Assembly: GCA_028287035.1 (NCBI GenBank)
Contig: JAQBQL010000017.1
Location: 1 to 48,453 of the forward strand
DNA: 48,453 nt
Direction of reading: 5' to 3'
From: Labilithrix sp.
GTDB lineage: Bacteria > Myxococcota > Polyangia > Polyangiales > Polyangiaceae
In this document: positions 34,531-41,786 of the stretch, in pieces
How the letters are laid out: each line of letters opens with the position of its first letter
Numbering within the stretch: the first letter of the stretch is position 1
Translations under genes and position numbers: made by a program
Notes under the pieces: generated by a model
Told to the model about the DNA's origin: nothing
Seen by the model: the letters and a program-made list of their open reading frames with translations, nothing else
Databases searched by the model: none

Positions 34531-35883
34531 TCACGTCTCTTGCAGGCGCGCCCCGGAGCGCGCCGATCCGGGGCACATCTTCTCGTAAAGGCCGCGGAGA
34601 AGGCCACGCGGATCGGTCGCCGCCTTGGCGGCGTCGTAATTGGCCTTGTTCCACGTCTTCCAGAAGCTCGCCTCGTCGTAGTAATTGTGCGCGATGAGCG
34701 TCTTGATGCCGGCCACGTTGGGAAGCTCGTCCTCGATCTCCTTGTAAAGGTTCCGCCCCGGCGGCTGGGCAAGCCCGTAGAGCGCGATGTCCACGAACAT
34801 CGAAGGATCCTTCAGACCATCGAAGTAGCCGTCGGCCACCCAGTCGTACGTCCGCGGCAGCCGGTAGGGCACGCACCAGAGCGGATAGTGGCCAATCGAG
34901 CCGCGGTACCAGTCGAGGAACTTCTCGAGGTTCTCGAGGGGCAGGAACATGTCGAGCGTGACGTCGGGCGTCCCGCGGAGGAACCACTTGTGCCCCCACT
35001 CGGCGAGCTGCAGCACGCGCGTCGAGGAGAGCAGCTTTCCGAGCAGGAGCCGCCCCATGAACGACCGCGGCGTCGGGTTGGTCACGCCGCGGTCGTAACG
35101 AAAGAAGTAATCCTTCGTCCGGAAGTAGTCCTCGCGGCGGTTCCGCGTCGTCCGGTAATAGACCTTCACCCAGTCGTACCGGTGGGTGTAGGGCGCGTGG
35201 TCGACGAACCGCCCGAGCGACAGGACGAAGTTTCCCTCGGCGTGGAGGATGCCGTCCATGAAGTCGAGCGTCTCGTCCGCGGCGTGGCGACGGATCGCGG
35301 CGACGTACTCGGACATCGTCCGGTGGCGCTCGTACTCGACCTTCACGAACGGCTTTGCCGGCACGAGCTGGAAGACCAGCTTCGTCAGGATGCCCAGCGT
35401 CCCGAACGATCCATGCATCATCTCGAAGACGTTCCGCAGCGGCCCGTCCGGCGTGCAGCGCAGCGTCTCGCCCGACGTGGTCAGGACCTCGTACTCGACG
35501 CACGAGTCGTGGAAGCCGCCGTGGCGAAAGGACATCGACTCCACCGACGCCCCGGTGACCGCGCCCCCGATCGTGATCGTCTCGAGCTCCGGGACGACGC
35601 GCGGCACGAGGCCGTGCGGCAGCGTCGCCTCGACCAGGTCGACGAACGTGACGCCCGGCTCCGCGACGCAGAGCCGCCGCGCCACGTCGATGGCGAGGAT
35701 GTGGTGGAGATCGCTGATGTCGATCTTGTCGTCGCTGCGGCGCGCGTCGACGAGCTTCGGGACCATGTGCGAGACCGAGCGCTTGCGGAGCGACAGCGGG
35801 CGGCCGCCCGGGTGGTCGGCGAGCATCCGCGCGATGCGCGCCACCCTGGCGTCGTGCTCCACGCGGCCGTGAACGTCATCCAT
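34531..35883 (-). CDS. FAD-linked oxidoreductase, Delta24-sterol reductase (DHCR24/DIM)-like
   Basis: ATG 35883 is chosen as start because a longer frame would run into the divergent IclR gene; this gives 450 residues. It is an FAD_binding_4 flavoprotein. LCVAEPGVTFVDLVEATLP and TITIGGAVTGASVESMSFRHG, followed by HDSCVEYEVLTTSGE, match the FAD site of DHCR24-type enzymes, as does the late YPLWCVPYR region. Human DHCR24 reduces the C24 double bond of sterols, and the plant relative DIM makes brassinosteroids. Some myxobacteria make sterols, so a sterol or other isoprenoid is a possible substrate. No membrane helix is seen. An IclR-site-like palindrome lies just upstream. Confidence 0.82.
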   Translation of the reverse strand: MDDVHGRVEHDARVARIARMLADHPGGRPLSLRKRSVSHMVPKLVDARRSDDKIDISDLHHILAIDVARRLCVAEPGVTFVDLVEATLPHGLVPRVVPELETITIGGAVTGASVESMSFRHGGFHDSCVEYEVLTTSGETLRCTPDGPLRNVFEMMHGSFGTLGILTKLVFQLVPAKPFVKVEYERHRTMSEYVAAIRRHAADETLDFMDGILHAEGNFVLSLGRFVDHAPYTHRYDWVKVYYRTTRNRREDYFRTKDYFFRYDRGVTNPTPRSFMGRLLLGKLLSSTRVLQLAEWGHKWFLRGTPDVTLDMFLPLENLEKFLDWYRGSIGHYPLWCVPYRLPRTYDWVADGYFDGLKDPSMFVDIALYGLAQPPGRNLYKEIEDELPNVAGIKTLIAHNYYDEASFWKTWNKANYDAAKAATDPRGLLRGLYEKMCPGSARSGARLQET

Positions 35884-35890
35884 GCACCGC

Positions 35891-35902
35891 GGTTTGCAAA
35901 CC
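35891..35902. promoter_or_regulatory. Perfect 12-base palindrome, probable IclR operator
   Basis: GGTTTGCAAACC is fully self-complementary and lies 8 bases before the flavoprotein start and 49 bases before the iclR start, in the 68-base divergent gap. IclR-family repressors bind short palindromes in this kind of position. It would block translation-proximal transcription of the flavoprotein operon and could autoregulate iclR. Confidence 0.55.
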
Positions 35903-35951
35903 CCATTCCGCTTGGTCCCGGCGGTGACCTGACCTAGAGAAAACGGGCACC

Positions 35952-36734
35952 ATGCCGCGTGAGCCCGAAGGTCCATACGTCCAGTCCCTCGAGCGGGGGC
36001 TCGCGGTGATCCGGTGCTTCGGCGAGGGACGCGCCCGGCTCACCATCTCGGACGTCGCGCGCGAGGTCGGGATCGATCGCGCGGCGGCCCGTCGGTTCCT
36101 GCACACGCTCGTCGAGCTCGAATACGTCGGCGTCGAGGACGGGCAGTTCTACCTGCGGCCGCGCGTCCTCGAGCTGGCGCAGGCGTACCTCGGCGCGGTC
36201 TCGCCGTTGAACGACGTCCTGCAGCCGCACCTCGACCGGCTGACCAGCGAGACCGAGGAGACCTCCATGGCGTGCGTGCTCGACGGGAGCGAGGCGGTGC
36301 ACATCGCGGGGGTGCGCGCGAAACGGCTCGTCGCGATCAACGTGCGCGTCGGCACGCGCGTCCCGGCGCACGCGAGCCCGCTCGGCCACGTGCTGCTCGC
36401 GGCCCTTCCCGACGCGGCACTGGCGAGCTTCTTCGCGCGCGCGCAGATGGTCCCGCGGACCGCCCGGACCCTCACCCGCGAGGCCGATCTGCGCGAGCGG
36501 CTCGGGGCGGTGTCGAAGCAGGGATACGCGATCGGCGATCAGGAGCTCGAGGTGGGGCTCCGCACGATCGCGGTACCGATCCGCGGCCGCGAAGGCGCGG
36601 TCGTCGCTGCGATCTCCATCGGGGTGACGGCGAGCGCGTTCACGGTCGCGCAGCTCCGCTCCGATCTCCTGCCCCGCCTGCAGAGCACGGCGCGCCGCAT
36701 CGAGACGGACCTCGCGCTCATCGCCCCCGCCTGA
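35952..36734 (+). CDS. IclR-family transcriptional regulator (PcaR/PobR-like)
   Basis: The 260-residue protein has the N-terminal winged helix (about 10-75: VQSLERGLAVIRCFGEG, LTISDVAREVGIDRAAARRFL, LVELEYVGVEDGQFYLRPRVL in pieces). An IclR effector domain follows (about 85-255), with THE-type motifs ASPLGHVLLAALPDA, GYAIGDQELEVGLRTIAVPI and SIGVTASAFT. Such proteins respond to small acids, often aromatic intermediates, or to related catabolites. It stands between the divergent flavoprotein operon and the downstream amidohydrolase and probably controls one or both. Confidence 0.92.
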   Translation: MPREPEGPYVQSLERGLAVIRCFGEGRARLTISDVAREVGIDRAAARRFLHTLVELEYVGVEDGQFYLRPRVLELAQAYLGAVSPLNDVLQPHLDRLTSETEETSMACVLDGSEAVHIAGVRAKRLVAINVRVGTRVPAHASPLGHVLLAALPDAALASFFARAQMVPRTARTLTREADLRERLGAVSKQGYAIGDQELEVGLRTIAVPIRGREGAVVAAISIGVTASAFTVAQLRSDLLPRLQSTARRIETDLALIAPA

Positions 36735-36790
36735 GCGCGGGGCCCGCAATGACGCGACGCGAAGCGGCGGCGGCGGCGTAGAATGGCCGC

Positions 36791-38080
36791 GTGAGCACCC
36801 TCGAAGCCCCCGCACGCACCGCCTCGAACGTCGACCCCAGCGCGAGCGCGAGCCCGCGCATCGACGGCCAGCGCTTGTGGGACTCGCTCATGGAGCTCGC
36901 CCGCATCGGCGGCACCCCCAAGGGCGGCGTCTGCCGGCTCGCGCTCACCGATCTCGACCGACAGGGCCGGGATCTCGTGACCAGCTGGGGCCGGCAGGCC
37001 GGCATGTCGGTCACGATCGACCGCATCGGTAACGTCTTCATGCGTCGTCCCGGCAAGAACCCGGCGCTCCCTCCCATCGCCTGCGGCAGCCACATCGACA
37101 CGCAGCCCACGGGCGGCAAGTTCGACGGCAACTACGGCGTCCTCGCCGGCCTCGAGGTGGTGCGCACGCTGAACGATCTCGGCATCGAGACCGAGGCGCC
37201 GATCGAGGTCATCTTCTGGACCAACGAGGAGGGCTCGCGCTTCGTGCCCGTCATGATGGGCTCCGGCGTCTTCGCGGGCGCGTTCTCGCTCGAGAGCGTC
37301 TATGCCGCCAGGGACGTCGACGGCAAGACCGTGAAGCAGGAGCTCGAACGCATCGGCTACGTGGGCGACGAGGAGCCGGGCAAGCACCCGCTCGGCGCGT
37401 ACTTCGAGGCGCACATCGAGCAGGGCCCGGTCCTCGAGGACGCGGACGTCACGATCGGCGTCGTGACGGGCGTGCTCGGCCTCCGCTGGTACGACTGCGT
37501 GGTCAACGGGATGGAGGCGCACGCCGGCCCCACGCCGATGGCGCTCCGCAAGGACGCCCTCCAGGTCGCGACGCGCATCATGCAGGAGACCGTCGCCATC
37601 GCGCATCGGTACCCGCCGTACGGGCGCGGCACGGTAGGGTTCGTGCAGAACTTCCCGAACAGCCGCAACGTCATCCCGGGCAAGGTGTCGTTCTCGATCG
37701 ATCTCCGGAACGTCGACAACGAGCGCCTCGACACGATGGACCGCGAGATCCGCGCGTTCGTCGACCAGCAGGCGAAGGAATCGGGCCTCGCCATCAGTAT
37801 CGAGCAGGTCTCGTACTTCCCGCCCTGCCCCTTCGAGAAGGGCTGCGTCGAGGCGGTCGAGGGCGGCGCGAAGGCCCTCGGCTACTCCTACATGAACGCG
37901 GTGTCCGGCGCCGGCCACGACGCGGTGTACATGGCGCGCCTCGCCCCGGCCGGGATGGTGTTCGTGCCCTGCAAGGACGGCATCAGCCACAACGAGATCG
38001 AGGACGCGAAGCCGGAGCACCTCGAGGCAGGCTGCAACGTCCTGCTGCTCGCGATGCTGGACAGGGCAGTGCGGGGGTAA
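36791..38080 (+). CDS. Zn-dependent M20-family amidohydrolase (hydantoinase/carbamoylase type)
   Basis: Starting at GTG 36791, this 429-residue enzyme is of the N-carbamoyl-L-amino-acid hydrolase / allantoate amidohydrolase / beta-ureidopropionase group. It shows the metal blocks CGSHIDTQPTGGKFDGNYG, WTNEEGSRF and FEAHIEQGPVLED. The dimer-domain substrate motif is GMEAHAGPTPMALRKDA, and the last metal block is KDGISHNEIE. It cleaves a carbamoyl or ureido C-N bond with two metals in the cytoplasm. It follows iclR by 56 bases, which hints at IclR control. The exact substrate cannot be told from sequence. Confidence 0.92.
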   Translation: MSTLEAPARTASNVDPSASASPRIDGQRLWDSLMELARIGGTPKGGVCRLALTDLDRQGRDLVTSWGRQAGMSVTIDRIGNVFMRRPGKNPALPPIACGSHIDTQPTGGKFDGNYGVLAGLEVVRTLNDLGIETEAPIEVIFWTNEEGSRFVPVMMGSGVFAGAFSLESVYAARDVDGKTVKQELERIGYVGDEEPGKHPLGAYFEAHIEQGPVLEDADVTIGVVTGVLGLRWYDCVVNGMEAHAGPTPMALRKDALQVATRIMQETVAIAHRYPPYGRGTVGFVQNFPNSRNVIPGKVSFSIDLRNVDNERLDTMDREIRAFVDQQAKESGLAISIEQVSYFPPCPFEKGCVEAVEGGAKALGYSYMNAVSGAGHDAVYMARLAPAGMVFVPCKDGISHNEIEDAKPEHLEAGCNVLLLAMLDRAVRG

Positions 38081-38436
38081 GGGGCGGCGAGTACCGGGGC
38101 GCCGCCGAGCGAAGCTGTCGCCGACGCGGCGTGGCCAGTCACGAAGCATCGTCGATGCGTCCAATCCCAACGGCAACTTCCGATTAGGAAGTCATGACCG
38201 CGCATCGGCGGCAGCGCCGCTCGAGATCCCACCAGCCTGCCGTCTCGGACGAAGAACAAAAATCGGTTGTAGAGCCTGTGGGAAGGGTGGGCAGCGGAAG
38301 CAGCGAGCGCTTTCCACAGGCCACAAGGCCCGATGCAGATGAAGCTCAGTGTGCCGCCGCCGCCGCCCGCGACACTCTCACGACAACAACGCGTCGAGCT
38401 CCGCGGGGCTCGCGCGTCAGCTGTCCGCCGGTGGCT
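38081..38436. other. 356-base gap without a convincing gene
   Basis: No frame here has good codon bias or a family match. It contains a short perfect hairpin (ACTTCC/GGAAGT, 38176-38192), a longer imperfect hairpin (38275-38320), and a slightly lower-GC patch around 38255-38275. It separates the amidohydrolase gene from the convergent WapI-like gene and may hold transcription ends of both. Confidence 0.5.
38275..38320. terminator. Long imperfect hairpin in the convergent gap
   Basis: CCTGTGGGAAG (38275-38285) pairs with CTTTCCACAGG (38310-38320) with one mismatch, around a 24-base purine-rich loop. It lies between two convergent genes. It lacks a T-run on either side, so a terminator role is only suggested; a small structured RNA or a remnant repeat is also possible. 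Confidence 0.3.
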
Positions 38437-38889
38437 CTACGGCGCTCCGATCACCGGGAATGCGCTTGTGATCGCGTCGAGCCCGCCCAGGATCTCGGGT
38501 AAATCCGACTGATCGAACGCGATCTTGAAGGTCAGGCGATTGCCGGTGCCCGGTCGATCCAGGGCGACGCAATCGGCGTCGAAGTGACCCTTGCCGTCCC
38601 CGACGATCGTGATCGAGAGCCACTCCTCCATGGTGTCGAACCTGGCGCGCCCCACCAGCTTCTCGTGCAAGGGCCGAAGCTCGTCACGGAACCGAACGAG
38701 CTCCTCCGCGCGGAGCAGCGCCTCGAATTCGGCACCGAACGCGCCGGCCGCGATCGTGATCGTCGCGTAGACCCAGTTGCCATCCCAGCAGTCGGTTGCG
38801 TCGTGGAATTCGCGACGGCTCGGGCGCACGCTGACCCGCGGGTTCGAGCGGCCGATACAGAACCGGGGAGCATCCACCGAGGCCAGCAT
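38437..38889 (-). CDS. WapI-family-like immunity protein (orphan)
   Basis: The 150-residue protein has the layout of WapI/DUF6228-type immunity proteins: FHDATDCWDGNWVYATITI, then an alternating strand-helix body with ALLRAEELVRFRDELRPLHEKL in pieces and WLSITIVGDGKGHFD. The late AFDQSDLPEILGGLDAI is the family's common DQS-L ending. These neutralise polymorphic toxins or contact-dependent inhibition proteins, but no toxin gene is next to it. The region is a little lower in GC and more loosely packed than the rest, which fits later acquisition. Confidence in the family is moderate. Confidence 0.6.
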   Translation of the reverse strand: MLASVDAPRFCIGRSNPRVSVRPSRREFHDATDCWDGNWVYATITIAAGAFGAEFEALLRAEELVRFRDELRPLHEKLVGRARFDTMEEWLSITIVGDGKGHFDADCVALDRPGTGNRLTFKIAFDQSDLPEILGGLDAITSAFPVIGAP

Positions 38890-39095
38890 ACGAAACCGGC
38901 GGCCTCCGCGCGAGAGTCAGGGAGCGGTTCGGTCGGCGCGCCAGCGGGTCTGCTCACCTGCGGTCACGTTCATACTGGTCGACGCCTACCCCTATCTGTC
39001 GTGGCCCGTCCGCAGCTGCGGCGCGCGGCGGGTTCGATGCTCGGGGGCAAGCAGCCCAGCATCCCTCAGCGCGTCGTGCGATGTCCCCCCCACCC

Positions 39096-40769
39096 TCACG
39101 ACGCCTCCGCCACCGCCTGCAGATAGTCGGCATGCACCGTCTTCTCCCCCACGTCCTCGAACTCGACCCGCACGTGCTCGGGTGTCACCTCCACGGTGAC
39201 GCCCTTGCCGAAGCTCGCGTGCTCGACCTGCGCGCCGGCCGCGAAGGGCATCTCCACGGCCTCCGGGAGATGCGGATCGGAGCTCGCACGCTCCACCGGC
39301 GCGGCGATTTCGGCCGGATGGTCCCGGCAGTTGTCGCAATGTCCGCAATCGTCCTCGAGATGCTCTCCGAAGTACTCGCAGATGCGCTTCATGCGGCAGC
39401 CCGTCGACTGCGCATAGGTCATCATGTCCTCGAGCTTCTCCTGGTCGGTCTGGAAGCGTGACTCGTACGAGCTCGTGAACGCATCGAGCTCGGCGGGGCT
39501 CGCGAACTCGCGCGTGAGCTGCGCCTTTCCGGGGCTGCGCCGCGCGATGCCCATCGCATCGAGCTGGGCGACGATGACCTTCACGCGCTTCTCGGAGATG
39601 GCGGTCTGCTCGGCGATCGCCGCGACGGGCGCGGGGCCGCCGTACGCGCGGAGCGCCTCGTGGACCTTCATGAGCTCGTCGCGCTTCGGATACTTGCCGC
39701 CCAGGAAATAGGCACGAACGCGCCGGTCCTCGAGGCGATAGAGGAGTACCGCGCGCGCCGGCTGACCGTCGCGACCGGCGCGCCCCGCTTCCTGGTAATA
39801 GGCCTCGAGCGAATCGGGGAACATGTAATGAACGACGAGCCGGACGTCCGGCTTGTCGATGCCGAGACCGAACGCCGAGGTCGCCACGATGATGCGCTTG
39901 TCGCCATGCATGAAGGCGGTCTGGTTCTCCTCGCGGGCCTTCTTGCCGAGGCGGCCATGATAGAGGGCGACCGGGAAGCCGAGGACGGTGAGCTCCTTGT
40001 GCAGCGCCTCGGCGGAGGCCACCGTCGCGGTGTACACGATGCTCGAGCCCTCGGTCTCGCCGAGCAGCGAGGCGAGCGCGGCGAGCTTCTTCTCGTCACT
40101 GGGCGTGCGCAGGACCTCGAAGAAGAGGTTCTTGCGCTCGGGATCGGTGCGGACGATCTCCGGATCCTTCATCCCGAGCTGCTTCACGATGTCGTCGGCG
40201 AGCTCGAACGTCGCGGTCGCGGTGAGCGCGAGGATCGGCGGCCGGCCCAGCGCCTTCACCGCGTCGCGCACCGCGAGGAACGCCGGGCGGAAGTCGTGAC
40301 CCCACTGCGAGACGCAGTGAGCTTCGTCGACCACGAGCAGCGCGACGCCGTGCTTCTTGAAGAGCGAGATCACCTCGGGTCGCTCGAGGCGCTCGGGCGT
40401 GACGTAGACGATGCGGTCGCCCTCCACGAGGTCCGCCATCGCCTCCCGCTCCTCGCCGGCGGTCAACGTGGAGTCGAGCTTCGTCACCGGGATGTCGAGC
40501 CCATCCAGCTTGTCGGTCTGGTCCTTCATCAGGGCAATGAGTGGCGAGACCACCACCGTCAGGCCGTGCAGCAGCTGGGCAGGCGCCTGGAAGCAGAGTG
40601 ACTTTCCCGCCCCGGTCGGCAGGATACCGAGGGCATCGCGTCCCTCGAGGGCCGCGCGGATCAGCGGGCGCTGCCCGGGACGGAACTGATCGCACCCGAA
40701 CGTCTCACGCACCACACGACGCACCGCGGGCCAGCTGGGGAGAGCGCGGGCATTGGACCTGGAAGGCAT
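39096..40769 (-). CDS. recQ: RecQ-family DNA helicase with C-terminal Tudor-like (DUF3553-type) domain
   Basis: The 557-residue helicase has Walker A GAGKS with Lys56, DEAH at 148-151 (VVDEAHCVSQWGHDFRP), TATAT at about 183-187, and motif VI YYQEAGRAGRDG at 324-335, all intact. A winged-helix-like part (about 365-420) comes before the RecQ zinc site, whose ligands are probably Cys458, Cys475, Cys478 and Cys481. There is no HRDC domain. Instead residues 512-551 (VEHASFGKGVTVEV, then VRVEFEDVGEK) look like the DUF3553/PcrA C-terminal Tudor fold. It unwinds DNA 3'-5' in repair. It is last in a minus-strand operon. Confidence 0.93.
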   Translation of the reverse strand: MPSRSNARALPSWPAVRRVVRETFGCDQFRPGQRPLIRAALEGRDALGILPTGAGKSLCFQAPAQLLHGLTVVVSPLIALMKDQTDKLDGLDIPVTKLDSTLTAGEEREAMADLVEGDRIVYVTPERLERPEVISLFKKHGVALLVVDEAHCVSQWGHDFRPAFLAVRDAVKALGRPPILALTATATFELADDIVKQLGMKDPEIVRTDPERKNLFFEVLRTPSDEKKLAALASLLGETEGSSIVYTATVASAEALHKELTVLGFPVALYHGRLGKKAREENQTAFMHGDKRIIVATSAFGLGIDKPDVRLVVHYMFPDSLEAYYQEAGRAGRDGQPARAVLLYRLEDRRVRAYFLGGKYPKRDELMKVHEALRAYGGPAPVAAIAEQTAISEKRVKVIVAQLDAMGIARRSPGKAQLTREFASPAELDAFTSSYESRFQTDQEKLEDMMTYAQSTGCRMKRICEYFGEHLEDDCGHCDNCRDHPAEIAAPVERASSDPHLPEAVEMPFAAGAQVEHASFGKGVTVEVTPEHVRVEFEDVGEKTVHADYLQAVAEAS

Positions 40770-40805
40770 GTGAGCGGCCGCAGTTGCAACGCGCGGGCCA
40801 CGCGT

Positions 40806-41771
40806 TCAGGCGTCCGGCAGGGCGACGCGCGAGGTCTTCTTCCACTGATGCCAGCTCGTGAGGGGAACCTCCACGCCGCGGACCTTCTCGATCGCGCGGA
40901 GCTGCTTGCGCGGGAACTTCACGGGCGGGTTCTGCCCGAAGCGCGACGCGAGATTCATCGCGTCGTAGGGCGCCCGCACCTTCACGTCGTTGTCGAAGTA
41001 GACGTAGACGTCGCGCGGCTTCCACGACTCGATGTGCCTCGCCCACATGTCGAGGGTGCGCGGCGCGTAGCCGCTGACGTAGAGCTCCTTGTCCCCGTGC
41101 AGCCGCACGTAGACGAAGTCGGACGTGACCTCGTGGAGGAGCGGCCATTTGCCAGCCGTGTCGGCGATGCACAGCGCGATGTCGTGCTTCCGGAGGAGCT
41201 CGGGAAAGCCGGGGTGGAGATACGTGTCGTGGCGGACCTCGAGCGTGTGGCGCAGCGGGCGGTCGTCGCCGAACTCCGTGTAGGGCTCGCGCTTGAAGCG
41301 CGGGTCGGGGCGGCTCGCGAGCGCCGCCGCCTGGCTCGTCGTCCGCGGGAGGATCGCGAAGAAGTCCTCGAGGCGCTTCGGATCGTACGAGAGCTGCGGC
41401 GGCAGCTGCCACAGGAACGGACCGAGCTTCTCGCCGAGCGCGAGCACGCCGGAGGCGAAGAAGTTCGCGAGCGCTCCCTCGCAGTCGCGGAGCTTCTTGT
41501 TGTGCGTGATGAAGCGCCCGCCCTTCACCGAGAAGACGAAGTCGTCCGGCGTCTGGTCACGCCAGGCCGCGTAGCTCTCGGGCCTCTGGAGCGAGTAGAA
41601 GGAGCCGTTGATCTCGATGCTGCGCATCTTGCTGCTCGCATATTCGAGCTCGCGCCGCTGCGGCAGCTTGGGCGGATAGAACGTGCCCCGCCACGCGGCA
41701 TAGCGCCACCCCGAGATTCCGATCCGGATGTCGGCTTCGCCTGCTTGCCCCATCGAACGGGAACCAAGCAC
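40806..41771 (-). CDS. DUF72 family protein
   Basis: The 321-residue protein is a clear DUF72 (YecE-like, TIM-barrel) member: IRIGISGWRYAAWRGTFYP near the start, then YASSKMRSIEINGSFY, FVFSVKGGRFITH and LPPQLSYD. WKPRDVYVYFDND closes the conserved part, where relatives end with a conserved FDNT or FNND. ATG 41753, six codons in, is an alternative start. The family is widespread and uncharacterised; it is cytoplasmic. It follows the S9D peptidase gene by 15 bases and precedes recQ by 36, so all are likely one transcript. Confidence 0.9.
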   Translation of the reverse strand: MLGSRSMGQAGEADIRIGISGWRYAAWRGTFYPPKLPQRRELEYASSKMRSIEINGSFYSLQRPESYAAWRDQTPDDFVFSVKGGRFITHNKKLRDCEGALANFFASGVLALGEKLGPFLWQLPPQLSYDPKRLEDFFAILPRTTSQAAALASRPDPRFKREPYTEFGDDRPLRHTLEVRHDTYLHPGFPELLRKHDIALCIADTAGKWPLLHEVTSDFVYVRLHGDKELYVSGYAPRTLDMWARHIESWKPRDVYVYFDNDVKVRAPYDAMNLASRFGQNPPVKFPRKQLRAIEKVRGVEVPLTSWHQWKKTSRVALPDA

Positions 41772-41786
41772 CGCGCGTGCCGGCGT

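Noticed and set aside
38194..38502. A 102-codon plus-strand frame in the non-coding gap
   Set aside because: No start context, poor codon bias, no family resemblance, and its 3' part overlaps the WapI-like gene on the other strand.
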